DNA of 64,000 nucleotides from Massilia frigida (GTDB lineage: Bacteria > Pseudomonadota > Gammaproteobacteria > Burkholderiales > Burkholderiaceae_D): the NCBI RefSeq assembly GCF_011682175.1, contig NZ_WHJG01000008.1, positions 62,001 to 126,000 of the forward strand, given 5' to 3'. Every line of letters starts with the position of its first letter. The stretch's first letter is position 1. The position numbers were made by a program, and so were the translations under genes. The notes under the pieces are model-generated. The model made no database searches. It was not told where the DNA came from and saw only the letters and a program-made list of their open reading frames with translations. This document shows, piece after piece, positions 55,580 through 64,000 of the stretch.

Positions 55580-57856
55580 ATGAACCATGCCGACCAAGCT
55601 CAACCGCTTTCATCTTCCCCCAGCACCTTGCCGATGCCCGGCCTGCCGCCGGCCGCGCCGCCGTCCGGATGCGAGGCGCAGCCGCACGACATCGACTTGC
55701 AGGGCTATGTCAATATCCTGTACGACAGCCGCTGGCTGATCGGCGCCGTCAGCGCGCTGGTGACCTTGCTGGCGCTGATCTACGCGCTCGTCGCCAGCCC
55801 GGTGTACGAAGCGAACCTGATGATCCACGTCGAGGAAGAAAGTCCGAACGCGTCGAAGAATATTCTCAGCGAAGTATCGTCCCTGTTTGAAACCAAGAAG
55901 GCGGCCATCGCCGAAATGGAGCTGCTGCGCTCGCGCATGGTGATTTCGCATGCGGTCGACAACCTGCAGCTGTTTATTGACGTGCGGCCCAAGTATTTCC
56001 CGGTGGTCGGGTTCTGGTTTGCCAACCGCAAGTCGGACGAGTTGTCCGAACCCGGTATCTTCGGGCGCGGCGGCTACGTGTGGGGGCCGGAAAAGGCCGA
56101 GGTGTCGGTGTTCGAGGTCCCGCAAGCCTGGTACAACCGCGAATTCACCGTGACCGCACGCGGCAACGGGCGCTACCACCTGTCCGGCGGCGGGCTGGCG
56201 GCCGTCTATGAAGGCATGGTCGGCACCACGCTCAGGATCACGGCCCGCGGCGCCAGCCTGGAATTGCGGGTCGACCGGCGGCGCGCGCAGCCGGGCGCCC
56301 AGTTCCGCCTGATGCGCAGCTCGCGCCTGGCGGCGATCGAGCGCATCCAGACGGCGCTGATCATTACCGAGCAGGGCAAGCAGTCGGGCATCATCGAAGT
56401 GCGCTTGCAGGGAGCGGATGCGCAGCGCATCAACAGCCTGCTGGCCGAAATCGGACGCGAATACATGCGCCAGAACCTGGCGCGCAAGACCGAGGAGGCC
56501 GAAAAGTCGCTGGCTTTCCTGAACTTGCAGTTGCCGGCGCTCAAGCGCCAGCTGGAAGAGTCCGAGGAAAAATACAACGGTTTTCGCAACAGCAAGGGCA
56601 GCATCGACATGCGCGAGGAAGCGCGCATCAGCCTGCAACAAGCCGCCGCGGCGCAGACCCGGCGCCTCGAACTGGAGCAGCGCAAGACCGAGTTGCTGAC
56701 GCGCTTTACCGAAAACCATCCGGTGGTGCTGGGGATCACCCAGCAACGGCGCGAAGTCGATGCCGAGATCGCGGAAGTGGCGCGGCGTATTCGCACCCTG
56801 CCGGTGCTGGAGCAGGACGAATCGCGCCTGCTGCGTGAGATCAAGGTCAATACCGACCTGTACACGGCGCTGTCGAACACGGCCCAGCAGCTGCGCCTGA
56901 TTTCGGTCGGCCGGGTCAGCAATGTGCGCCTGATCGATGCCCCGATGGCGCCGGAGCGCGCGCTCAAGCCGAACCGGCCGCTGATCGTGGCGCTGGCGGT
57001 GGTGACCGGCATGTTCCTGGGCGTGATGCTGGCGTTTGCGCGCAAGGCCTTCTTCGGCGGCATCGACAATCCGCAGCGCATCGAAGCGATGCTGGGCGCG
57101 CGCATCGTGTATGCCAGCATTCCCCACAGTACGCTTCAAGGGCGCCTGCTGCGCCGCGCCCGTGGCGGCACCGTGCTGCCGATCCTGGCGCAAGAGGCGC
57201 CGGAAGATATCGCCATCGAGAGCTTGCGCAGTTTCCGCGCGGCACTGACGTATGCGATGCCTTCCCTCAGGAACAATATCGTGATGCTGGCCGGGCCGGG
57301 CAGGGAGTTGGGCAAGTCGTTTCTGTTGGTTAATTTCGCTGCCGTGATGGCGGCCAGCGGCAAGCGCGTGCTGCTGATCGATGCCGATTTGCGCAATGGC
57401 CACTTGCACCGCTATTTTGGCGTCAGCCGCGAGCAGGGGCTGACCAAGGCGATTGCCGGCTCGCTGCCGCTGGACCAGGTGATACATCGGGGTGTGCTGG
57501 ACAACCTCGACTTCATTCCCACCGGCGCGCTGCCACCGAACCGCTCCGAATTCCTGCAGCACTTGAATTTTGCCAATCTGCTCGACGTGGTCAGCAGCCA
57601 GTACGACATCGTGCTGATCGATCCGCCGCCGATCCTGGCGGTGTCGGATGCGCTGATCATCGGCGCCCACGCCGGTGCCGTGTTCATCCTCGCGCGCGCC
57701 GGGGTAACGACCGAGGGCGAGATCACGGAATCGATCAAGCGCCTGAACCATGCCGGCATCGCGCCGCAGGGCGTGCTGTTCAATGACATGGCCTTGCGAG
57801 TCGGCAGCTATGCATATCAATTCAAGTACACCCAGGCGCCGCAGCTGGAGCGCTGA
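55580..57856 (+). CDS. Wzc-type chain-length determinant / tyrosine autokinase
   Basis: 758-residue inner-membrane protein. An N-terminal Wzz domain with a span near residues 54-74, a long periplasmic coiled region (about 250-420), a second span near 465-485, and a cytoplasmic BY-kinase: Walker A GPGRELGKSF at about 571-580, Walker A' LLIDADLRNG near 598 and Walker B LIDPPP near 678. The tail has three Tyr (744, 746, 750), fewer than E. coli Wzc. It controls polymer length and export through tail phosphorylation. 21 bases after the exporter gene. Confidence 0.92.
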   Translation: MNHADQAQPLSSSPSTLPMPGLPPAAPPSGCEAQPHDIDLQGYVNILYDSRWLIGAVSALVTLLALIYALVASPVYEANLMIHVEEESPNASKNILSEVSSLFETKKAAIAEMELLRSRMVISHAVDNLQLFIDVRPKYFPVVGFWFANRKSDELSEPGIFGRGGYVWGPEKAEVSVFEVPQAWYNREFTVTARGNGRYHLSGGGLAAVYEGMVGTTLRITARGASLELRVDRRRAQPGAQFRLMRSSRLAAIERIQTALIITEQGKQSGIIEVRLQGADAQRINSLLAEIGREYMRQNLARKTEEAEKSLAFLNLQLPALKRQLEESEEKYNGFRNSKGSIDMREEARISLQQAAAAQTRRLELEQRKTELLTRFTENHPVVLGITQQRREVDAEIAEVARRIRTLPVLEQDESRLLREIKVNTDLYTALSNTAQQLRLISVGRVSNVRLIDAPMAPERALKPNRPLIVALAVVTGMFLGVMLAFARKAFFGGIDNPQRIEAMLGARIVYASIPHSTLQGRLLRRARGGTVLPILAQEAPEDIAIESLRSFRAALTYAMPSLRNNIVMLAGPGRELGKSFLLVNFAAVMAASGKRVLLIDADLRNGHLHRYFGVSREQGLTKAIAGSLPLDQVIHRGVLDNLDFIPTGALPPNRSEFLQHLNFANLLDVVSSQYDIVLIDPPPILAVSDALIIGAHAGAVFILARAGVTTEGEITESIKRLNHAGIAPQGVLFNDMALRVGSYAYQFKYTQAPQLER

Positions 57857-57932
57857 ACGACTTGCCATGCGGATAGTGACTGGCGCGGCGGGCGCAGTCC
57901 ACCCATCATAAAAATCTTTCCCTTCGAGAAAT

Positions 57933-57964
57933 GCGACATGCCATGCCGGGCGTGTCGCGTTTTT
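57933..57964 (+). terminator. Intrinsic terminator after the Wzc-type gene
   Basis: GCGACATGCC pairs with GGCGTGTCGC (10 base pairs with one T-G wobble, 6-base loop), followed by G and five Ts. It ends the exporter-kinase transcript 76 bases past the stop and separates it from the beta-helix gene. Confidence 0.8.
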
Positions 57965-58048
57965 GCGTTGAAATTTCTTTCAGGAAAATGATTTTAATCA
58001 TTTGATTACGGAGGTAAATTTACTTGGGTAAACGCTGAACCTAAACAT

Positions 58049-58062
58049 TTGACGCAGATCAA
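58049..58062. promoter_or_regulatory. FNR/Anr-like box upstream of the beta-helix gene
   Basis: TTGAC-GCAG-ATCAA differs by one base from the FNR-type consensus TTGAT-N4-ATCAA, 38 bases before the start codon, within an AT-rich leader that also has TTTAC/GTAAA at 58019-58032. Oxygen control is only a suggestion. Confidence 0.4.
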
Positions 58063-59314
58063 ACCTTGTTCATTTACTTGATTGAACGAGGAACTTTTGA
58101 TGAACAAGCTATCCAGTTTTGCGTCTGATTTCCGCTTCAACGCCACCATGTGCAGCGGCGTCGCCGTGCTGCTGACCGCGTGCGGCGGCAGCACCAGCAA
58201 CAACGGCAATAATGCGACTCCGGCCCCGCAGTTCGCCGCCGTCACCTACAACGGCACCCTGGCGCCGCTCGACCTGTATGTGTCGCCCAGCGGCGCCGAC
58301 ACCAATGCGGGGACCCAGGCCGCGCCGTTCAAGACCATCGCCCGCGCCGCCCAGGCGGCCACGCCGGGTGTCACCATTCGCGTGCTTCCGGGCACCTACG
58401 CCGGGGGCTTTCGCACCACTGCCAGCGGTACCGCCGAAGCGCATATCCGCTATGTGTCCGAAGTGAAATGGGGCGCCAAAATCGTGCCGCCGGCCAACTC
58501 CGCCAGTACCTTCGCCTGGGACAACCGCGGCAGCCATGTCGACATCGACGGCTTCGAGGTCGATGGCAGCGCCGCCCAGGCCGGCGTCAAATGGCTGATC
58601 GGCCTGTACACCGCCGGCTCCTACAGCTCGCTGCGCAACAATCACGTGCATCACATCGCGCGTACGGTCCCCTGCGCCGGCAGTGGGGGTGGCATCGGCT
58701 CGGACAGCTATTACAAGGGCAGCGCCAACGATGTCAGTGCGAATGTCGTGCATGACGTCGGACCGGCCGCCTGCGCCAGCTATTTCGGCATCTTCATCAA
58801 CACGGCCAGCAGCCGGGTGGATAACAACCTGGTGTACGCGGTCAGCGAAGCTGGCATTCGCTTGTGGCACGACGCCACCCGCAATGTGGTGGTCAACAAC
58901 ACCGTGTTTAACGCCAGCACGGGGATCGTGGTCAGCGGTGATGGCGGTTACAACGGCAGCGTGCCGAACGACAACACACGTGTCAGCAACAATATTCTTT
59001 ACGACAATACGCGTTATGGCGTGCTGGAAGTCGGCCCGACCGGCGTTAACAATCGCTACAGCAACAACCTGGTTTTTCGTAACGGCACGCCATTCATGCT
59101 GAACAACGGCTTGCAGCCGGTCGCCACGGTGGCGGCCGAACCCCAGTTCGTGAACTACGTGCGCAGCGGCGGCGGCGACTATCGTCCGGCCGGCACATCG
59201 CCGGCAAACGGCGCGGCACTGATGGCGGACGCGCCCGCCACTGACCTCGACGGCAAGCCACGGACGGCGGAGACCGGTTTCGACATCGGCGCCTATCAGC
59301 ATGCGGGCGGCACG

Positions 59315-59412
59315 ACGCCAACGCCAACCCCAACCCCAACCCCGACGCCAACGCCGACGCCGACGCCAACGCCAACCCCGACGCCAACCCCGACGCCGAC
59401 GCCCACCCCCGC
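59315..59412 (+). repeat. Thr-Pro codon repeat, first block
   Basis: About 16 alternating ACN-CCN codon pairs coding (Thr-Pro)n, forming the start of the linker between the two beta-helix domains, followed by a nearly pure G/C Ala-Pro stretch up to about 59523 where the frame changes. Confidence 0.85.
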
Positions 59413-59523
59413 CCCCGCGCCCGCCCCGGCGGCGGCCCCGGGCCCGGCGCCCGCGCCGGCGTCGGGGCGGGCCACGCCCCGCCCGCGCCGGCGGAGCCGC
59501 GGGCGCCCACGCGCCCCCCTCCG

Positions 59524-59585
59524 CCAACGCCGACGCCGACGCCAACGCCAACCCCGACGCCAACCCCGACGCCAACCACGCCGCC
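59524..59585 (+). repeat. Pro-Thr codon repeat, second block
   Basis: About 10 CCN-ACN pairs coding (Pro-Thr)n in the frame of the second beta-helix domain. Together with the first block it shows that both domains belong to one original gene. Confidence 0.85.
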
Positions 59586-60684
59586 AACCACGTACAACTA
59601 TTACGTGGCGACCACCGGCTCGGACACCGCAAACGGCACGTCGGCGGCGCCGTTCAAGACGATCGCGCGGGCGTCGCGCAGTGCGCTGCCCAGCACCACG
59701 ATTCACGTGGCGGCGGGTACGTATCCGGGCGGCTTCAAGACCACGGTCAGCGGCACCGCTTCCGGGCGTATCTATTACGTGTCAACCACCAAATGGGGTG
59801 CTAAAATCGTGCCCCCGGCGAACTCCTCGAACGATACCGCGTGGGACAACCGTGGAAACTATACCGACATCATCGGTTTCCATGTCGACGGCACGACGTC
59901 GCAGAGCGGCACCAAGTGGACACACGGCATCTACAACGGCGGTTCTTACGACATGATCCGGGGTAACTGGGTCCATCACATCGCCAAGACCGTTGCCTGT
60001 ACCAGCGCGGGCGGCTCAGCCATCGGGGTGGACAGCTACTACCACGGCATCAAGTCCGATGTGGTCGGAAACCTTGTTCATGATATTGGACCAGCGGGCT
60101 GCCGATTCGTTCAGGGCATTTACGTCAGCACGTCGGGGACCGTCAAGAACAACGTGGTCTACCGCGTGGCGGAAGGGGCGATTCACCTCTGGCATGATGC
60201 GAACAATGTGATCATCACCAACAACACGGTGACCGCATCGCACACCGGCATCATTGTCGGCGGTGGCGACTACTACCACACCACCGGCCCCAACAACGAC
60301 ACCATCGTCGCCAACAACATTGTCTACGACAATGCGATGGGCATTTCGGAGCAGGGCCAGACCGGCACGCGCAACCGCTACACGAACAACCTCGTGTTCC
60401 AGAACTCGACGTACAACTTCAGTCTCAAGAATGGACTGAAGCATAGCGCTACCGTGAGCGCCGATCCGCAATTCGTCGCCTACACGCGCACGGGTACGCC
60501 GGACCTGCACCTGCGGCCGACATCCCCTGCCATCGGGAAAGGCACCGCCACCAATGCACCGCCGAGCGATTTCGACGGCAAGCCGCGCAATGCGGACACT
60601 GGCTACGACATGGGGGCGTACCAGCACTGACCGGCTTGTGGCTGGTGTCAAAGGGGCCCGTGTCATCGTCGTTAAGATGGTGGC

Positions 60685-61398
60685 ATGGACCTCCCCGACG
60701 ATCATTCCTCGGAACAGCAACGCATCCGTTCCGTCTACCGCGATTGGCTGGCCGACGAGCGCATCGCCGCGTACGCCTGGCACCGGGCCGACATCATCGA
60801 ACAGGATGCGGCACGGCGGCGCGTGGCCGGCACCTTGCTCGCGCAGACGCTGGGGCCTGACCTTGGCAAGCTGCGCGTGGTCGATGTCGGCTGCGGCACG
60901 GGCGGCTTTCTGCGGCAACTGGTCGACTGGGGCGCCGACCCCTGCAGGCTGGCCGGCACGGAGTACCAGGAGCAGCGGCTGGTGCTGGCGCGCATGCGCA
61001 GCGCACCGGGCATTCGCTGGCACCTGGGCGACCTCGACTTTGCCGTGCCGGGCAGCTTCGACCTCGTGGTGGCCAATACCGTCTTTTCGTCGATCCTCGC
61101 GCCGCACGCAAGGGCGGCGCTGGCAAGCGATATGTGGCGCAGCGTGGCGCCCGGCGGCTGGTGCATGCTGTTCGACTTCCGCTACAACAATCCCCGCAAT
61201 CCCAACGTACGCCGCGTGACGCGTGACGAGCTGCGCCAGATGTGGCCGGCTGCGGAGAGCCGCTATCGCAGCCTGCTGCTGGCGCCGCCGATCGCGCGGC
61301 GGCTGGCGCGCGCACCGCGCATCGTGGCCGAGCTGCTTGCCACGCTGGCGCCACCACTGCGCTCGCACTTTATCTACATGGCGCGCAAGCCAGCCTGA
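60685..61398 (+). CDS. SAM-dependent class I methyltransferase
   Basis: 237-residue cytoplasmic methyltransferase. The SAM-binding motif VVDVGCGTGGFLRQL is at about residues 64-78, with AGTEYQEQRLVLAR and WHLGDLDFAVPGSFDLVVAN as later motifs. It sits among exopolysaccharide genes, so a sugar or carrier substrate is possible; the substrate is not visible in the sequence. No signal or membrane segment. Confidence 0.85.
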   Translation: MDLPDDHSSEQQRIRSVYRDWLADERIAAYAWHRADIIEQDAARRRVAGTLLAQTLGPDLGKLRVVDVGCGTGGFLRQLVDWGADPCRLAGTEYQEQRLVLARMRSAPGIRWHLGDLDFAVPGSFDLVVANTVFSSILAPHARAALASDMWRSVAPGGWCMLFDFRYNNPRNPNVRRVTRDELRQMWPAAESRYRSLLLAPPIARRLARAPRIVAELLATLAPPLRSHFIYMARKPA

Positions 61399-61775
61399 CG
61401 GCGTTCGCCGGAACGCACGCCCACAGCATTGGGCTCCCGCCGAACGGACCTGCCGGCGCGCCTCATGCCGGCACTCACGCGCCAAGTGGCGCTGCCGCTG
61501 CGTCCGCACTTCATCCGCATGGCGAGCAAGCTTCCTGGCGATGTCCGCGTGAGCGTACGCCCGCCGCATCGGCGTCCAGATGGCCGGATGCTGACCACGC
61601 CTCATGTCGACACGTACCGGCCATTGGGTATGTGCGGGCTGCCGACGCATCGCTGCGCACCGGCAATCGAAGCCCACGCCGGAGCGTCGCACGCGTCGGC
61701 CCACGTCGCGCGGCCCGCCGGCACGTTCCGTCGAACGTGGTGAGCCGGCTGAATCTCCCTCAGCGGGCTTTGCGT
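61399..61775. other. Intergenic region with a decayed copy of the methyltransferase 3' end
   Basis: About 380 bases between convergent genes. At roughly 61485-61532 the DNA (TGGCGCTGCCGCTGCGTCCG ...) closely resembles the end of the methyltransferase gene and codes PLRPHFIRMASKL against PLRSHFIYMARKP. The rest has no recognisable gene. Confidence 0.5.
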
Positions 61776-62972
61776 TCACTGCTTCGCGGGCGAGGTTCTC
61801 TGCGCGACAATCTCCTTTCCCATCAACAGGTTCTTTAGCCAGCGCCGAACCGCATACGTACGCGCCTCGAACAGCAGATAAAAGCCGTACGCGCTGACGA
61901 GCACCGTGACCAGCATGCCGAGGTAAGCGCCGAGGTCGCCAAGGCTTTCAGCTTTCCAGTGACGGTACCCGAACAGCGTTGTGCCAACATAGCCGATAAT
62001 GCCCAGTACAGGAATGTGCACGACGTACAGCGTGAACGAAAAATTGGAAAAGAACACCGCTACCCGATGCACCGACGCAAGGAACCTTTGCTTCGCAGGA
62101 AGCGGATTCACCGTACTCGACAAGAACAGCAAAAACAAGACGCTCAGCAGCAGATCTTGCGGGAACGACTCGACGACCATATCGTCGTTACGTCCTTTTA
62201 ACCTGAAGACCACCGACGCGATCGTCAGCACAAGCAGCATCATCATGCGCAGCGGCGTTCCGCACTCGATCCGCACGCGCGAGAACGCCGCACCCAGCAG
62301 CCAGATCGTGAAATACAGCACCATCTCGCCCGGCAACAGGACGCCCACAGCCAGCAATGCGCTTGCCGCCAGTGCGCGCCGCACGCCGGAACTGGCCGCC
62401 ACGCACATCAGCAGCAGCGGAAACATCACGTAGTACCACGTTTCGTTGGACAGGCTCCAGAGCGGGAAGTTCCCTCCGAATTCAGGGACGACGACGGTTT
62501 GCAGGCCGACCAGATTGCCGGCCAGCGCCGTCGCCGAATAGTCGTTTGCCGGCGCGAAATCCGGTGCACGCGGATCGATCACGCCGCTGACGATGCCGCT
62601 GGCCAGAATGAGCACGAAGGTGGGCAGCAGCACAGTCCACAGGCGCGTGGCGCGGTCGATCGCATACAGCCCGATGGCGTGCGGCTGGCCGAGCTTGTTG
62701 AGCAGGCTGCCGCCAACCAGCCAACCGCTGATCAGGAAAAATACCACCACGGCCTGGTGCGCAAAACCGGTCAGGAAAGCCAGTCCCTGGTACCACAAGG
62801 TCGGGTTTTCCAGCGTGCGCAGGCCAGGAAAGAATTCATTGCGCAGGTGGGCGGCGGCCACTTCGATGGCCGCCAGGCCGCGCAGCAGTGAAATAAGCAA
62901 GGAATGCCAGGAGTTTTCCCCCAGCTGGCTTTCCTTCAGAAAGCGGATGCTTGGCATCGGATGCGAGTTCAT
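61776..62972 (-). CDS. Acyltransferase 3 family membrane protein
   Basis: 398-residue inner-membrane protein with about ten spans. The family start pattern LLRGLAAIEVAAAHLRNEFF carries the catalytic-type His, and FFLISGWLVGGSL and PLWSLSNETWYYVMFPLLL are typical acyltransferase-3 blocks. These enzymes O-acetylate or O-succinylate surface sugars, which fits the exopolysaccharide genes around it. The open frame extends further upstream, but MNSHPMPSIRFLKE is the sensible start. Confidence 0.9.
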   Translation of the reverse strand: MNSHPMPSIRFLKESQLGENSWHSLLISLLRGLAAIEVAAAHLRNEFFPGLRTLENPTLWYQGLAFLTGFAHQAVVVFFLISGWLVGGSLLNKLGQPHAIGLYAIDRATRLWTVLLPTFVLILASGIVSGVIDPRAPDFAPANDYSATALAGNLVGLQTVVVPEFGGNFPLWSLSNETWYYVMFPLLLMCVAASSGVRRALAASALLAVGVLLPGEMVLYFTIWLLGAAFSRVRIECGTPLRMMMLLVLTIASVVFRLKGRNDDMVVESFPQDLLLSVLFLLFLSSTVNPLPAKQRFLASVHRVAVFFSNFSFTLYVVHIPVLGIIGYVGTTLFGYRHWKAESLGDLGAYLGMLVTVLVSAYGFYLLFEARTYAVRRWLKNLLMGKEIVAQRTSPAKQ

Positions 62973-62992
62973 GGTGCGATATCCCGGTGAAG

Positions 62993-63595
62993 TTAGTCGA
63001 TGGAGAGCGGGTAGACGCGCGCGTTGCCGGACAACAGGCGCGCGGCGCGGATCATCCAGTAGCCCAGGTGCGCCGATTTCATGAACCACGCCGCCGCGAT
63101 CAGCGTCAGCAAGGCCCACAGCAAACCGTGCGGCGGCAGGGTGGACACGCTGGCGCCGCCGAGGCGGATGCTGCCGAGGCTGACCGCCGCGCCCAGCAGC
63201 GAGCCGGCCACGGCTTCCGCCACGCTGTGCTGGCCGTCCGCGACCAGCAGCGCGCAGACCAGTGCGCCAAGCGCCAGGCCGAGCGCGATCCCGGCGCGGC
63301 GCCAGCCATCGGCGCGTCCGTGCAGCAGCATCCAGAACAGCATCGGAAAGAGCGCGCTCGCGCTCGCGGCATGTCCGCTGAGCGCCTTGAAGTTGAGCGG
63401 CGGCACGCCGCCGCCCCAGCCGAGGAAGACGATCTTGCTGGCGCCGACCAGGGCCAGCCCGGTGCCCAGCAGCACGCCCCAGCAACACGCCATGCGCCAC
63501 GCGCGCGCGGCCAGCAGCCAGGCGAACAGGGCGGCGCCGAGGGCGATGGCCAGGCGCGGATCGCCAAGGTGCAGCAGGGGCATGACCATGTTCAT
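62993..63595 (-). CDS. PAP2-family membrane phosphatase
   Basis: 200-residue protein with five to six spans. PAP2 motifs in order: KIVFLGWG, ALSGHAASASALFP (the SGH motif) and DGQHSVAEAVAG (His and acidic residue). It probably dephosphorylates undecaprenyl pyrophosphate or a lipid phosphate, recycling the carrier used in polysaccharide synthesis; substrate inferred from neighbours. The start MNMVMPLLHLG at 63595 is chosen; a longer N-terminus without a ribosome site is open to 63676. Confidence 0.82.
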   Translation of the reverse strand: MNMVMPLLHLGDPRLAIALGAALFAWLLAARAWRMACCWGVLLGTGLALVGASKIVFLGWGGGVPPLNFKALSGHAASASALFPMLFWMLLHGRADGWRRAGIALGLALGALVCALLVADGQHSVAEAVAGSLLGAAVSLGSIRLGGASVSTLPPHGLLWALLTLIAAAWFMKSAHLGYWMIRAARLLSGNARVYPLSID

Positions 63596-63605
63596 GGCAG
63601 TGTCG

Positions 63606-64000
63606 CTAGCGCGCCAGCGCGGCCAGGGTGCTGAAAATAATGCGCAGGTCGGTCCAGAACCCGCGCTCGCGCACATAGCGCACGTTGTAGTCGAGCTTGG
63701 CGGGCAGGATGGTGTCCAGGTAGGCCCGCTCCGGATCGGCGCTACGGCCGAGAATGGCGTTTTCGTCCTTGTAGCAGATCGACGCCCAGTCCGTGATGCC
63801 CGGCGCGACCGAGAGCACGATGGCGCGCACCTCGGGCGGATAGCAGGCGACGTAGCGCGGCACTTCGGGACGCGGCCCGACCAGGCTCATGCTGCCCTGG
63901 AGGACGTTGATCAGCTGTGGCAATTCGTCGATCTTATAGCGGCGCAAACAGGTGCCGACGCGCGTGATGCGCGCATCCGCGCCGACGGTGAGCTGGGCGC
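63606..64000 (-). CDS. Undecaprenyl-phosphate sugar phosphotransferase (5' part outside window)
   Basis: C-terminal about 131 residues of a bacterial sugar transferase: RRYKIDELPQLINVLQGSMS, LVGPRPEVPRYVACYPPE, VAPGITDWASICYKDEN. This family loads the first sugar phosphate onto undecaprenyl phosphate for exopolysaccharide repeat units. The frame is open through the right edge, so the start lies outside the window. It is 10 bases upstream of the PAP2 gene. Confidence 0.9.
   Translation of the reverse strand, partial: AQLTVGADARITRVGTCLRRYKIDELPQLINVLQGSMSLVGPRPEVPRYVACYPPEVRAIVLSVAPGITDWASICYKDENAILGRSADPERAYLDTILPAKLDYNVRYVRERGFWTDLRIIFSTLAALAR

Larger units (their letters stand above)
58100..60630 (+). 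pseudogene. Tandem parallel beta-helix lipoprotein with an apparent frameshift
   Basis: The ATG at 58100 follows GAGGAA and starts a lipoprotein signal (VAVLLTAC). A first beta-helix domain of about 370 residues (LDLYVSPSGADTNAGTQAAP ... GKPRTAETGFDIGAYQH) leads into a Thr-Pro repeat linker; a second, similar domain (YYVATTGSDTANGTSAAP ... GKPRNADTGYDMGAYQH) follows in another frame to 60630. One extra G in the GGGG at 59464-59467 would join the frames into one protein of about 840 residues. As read, the first frame stops at 59954-59956. The repeats resemble PbH1 polysaccharide lyases or epimerases. True frameshift, phase switch or sequencing error cannot be told apart here. Confidence 0.75.

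Noticed and set aside
59315-59585. Possible CRISPR or intergenic satellite
   Set aside because: The repeats are 6-base Thr-Pro codon pairs with no spacers and join two protein domains.
60685-61398. The class I methyltransferase as the missing CbiT
   Set aside because: It lies 36 kb away among exopolysaccharide genes and has only the general SAM motif, with nothing specific to CbiT.

Overview
The window is high-GC DNA with dense, same-strand, overlapping genes. TonB-dependent uptake, PEP-CTERM proteins, a cobalamin-riboswitch-led cobalamin operon, Wza/Wzc-type exopolysaccharide genes and a non-cyanobacterial kaiC-kaiB pair together suggest an environmental Gram-negative betaproteobacterium, most like the Oxalobacteraceae (Massilia/Duganella group). 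The lineage is an inference from gene content and codon bias; no rRNA or tRNA gene was seen to confirm it.

Layout. (1) 1-6918: end of a yfaS-yfaQ-yfaP-type operon: a periplasmic alpha-2-macroglobulin with an intact CxEQ thioester motif, a mosaic DUF2300 protein and a DUF2135 protein. (2) 7018-7855: two small unassigned genes. (3) 7879-24537: a sigma70-like promoter and cobalamin riboswitch lead a ~16 kb + strand operon. It holds cobalt transport (cbtB, cbtA, hupE), a [2Fe-2S] ferredoxin, CobN plus a ChlI/ChlD-type subunit, and anaerobic-type corrin ring enzymes (CbiE, CbiX-CbiC fusion, CbiD, CbiL, CbiF, CbiG, CbiH-CbiJ fusion) and a CobW-like GTPase. Most junctions are 1-14 nt overlaps, so translation is probably coupled. 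cbiT is not in the window. (4) 24534-33354: an unassigned minus-strand gene, then kaiC-kaiB directly coupled to a PAS-PAS-GGDEF-EAL-REC protein and a periplasmic solute-binding protein, facing a sensor histidine kinase. (5) 33510-43178: a minus-strand pectin-use locus: a GntR/FCD regulator with two operator-like palindromes at its start, a TonB-dependent receptor, a GH28 polygalacturonase, a PEP-CTERM protein and a pectate lyase-pectinesterase fusion.

(6) 43179-50321: an IS66 transposase remnant, a PEP-CTERM gene and a decayed copy of its 5' end, then small metabolic and sensory genes: a Cache protein, a CMAH-like metallo-hydrolase with a flavin reductase, a solute-binding protein, a molbindin, a class II amidotransferase and an EAL-like protein that has lost its catalytic residues. 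(7) 50455-54257: a TonB-family protein with a repeat-rich linker, convergent with a hybrid histidine kinase. (8) 54437-64000: exopolysaccharide genes: a Wza-type exporter, a Wzc-type tyrosine autokinase, a strong intrinsic terminator, a tandem beta-helix lipoprotein interrupted by an apparent one-base frameshift, a methyltransferase, and on the minus strand an acyltransferase, a PAP2 phosphatase and the end of an undecaprenyl-phosphate sugar transferase.

The most unusual points are the Kai timer genes coupled to a c-di-GMP protein, the three-part YfaQ mosaic, the CobW without its CxCC motif, both early and late cobalt chelatases in one operon, and the GntR operator set.
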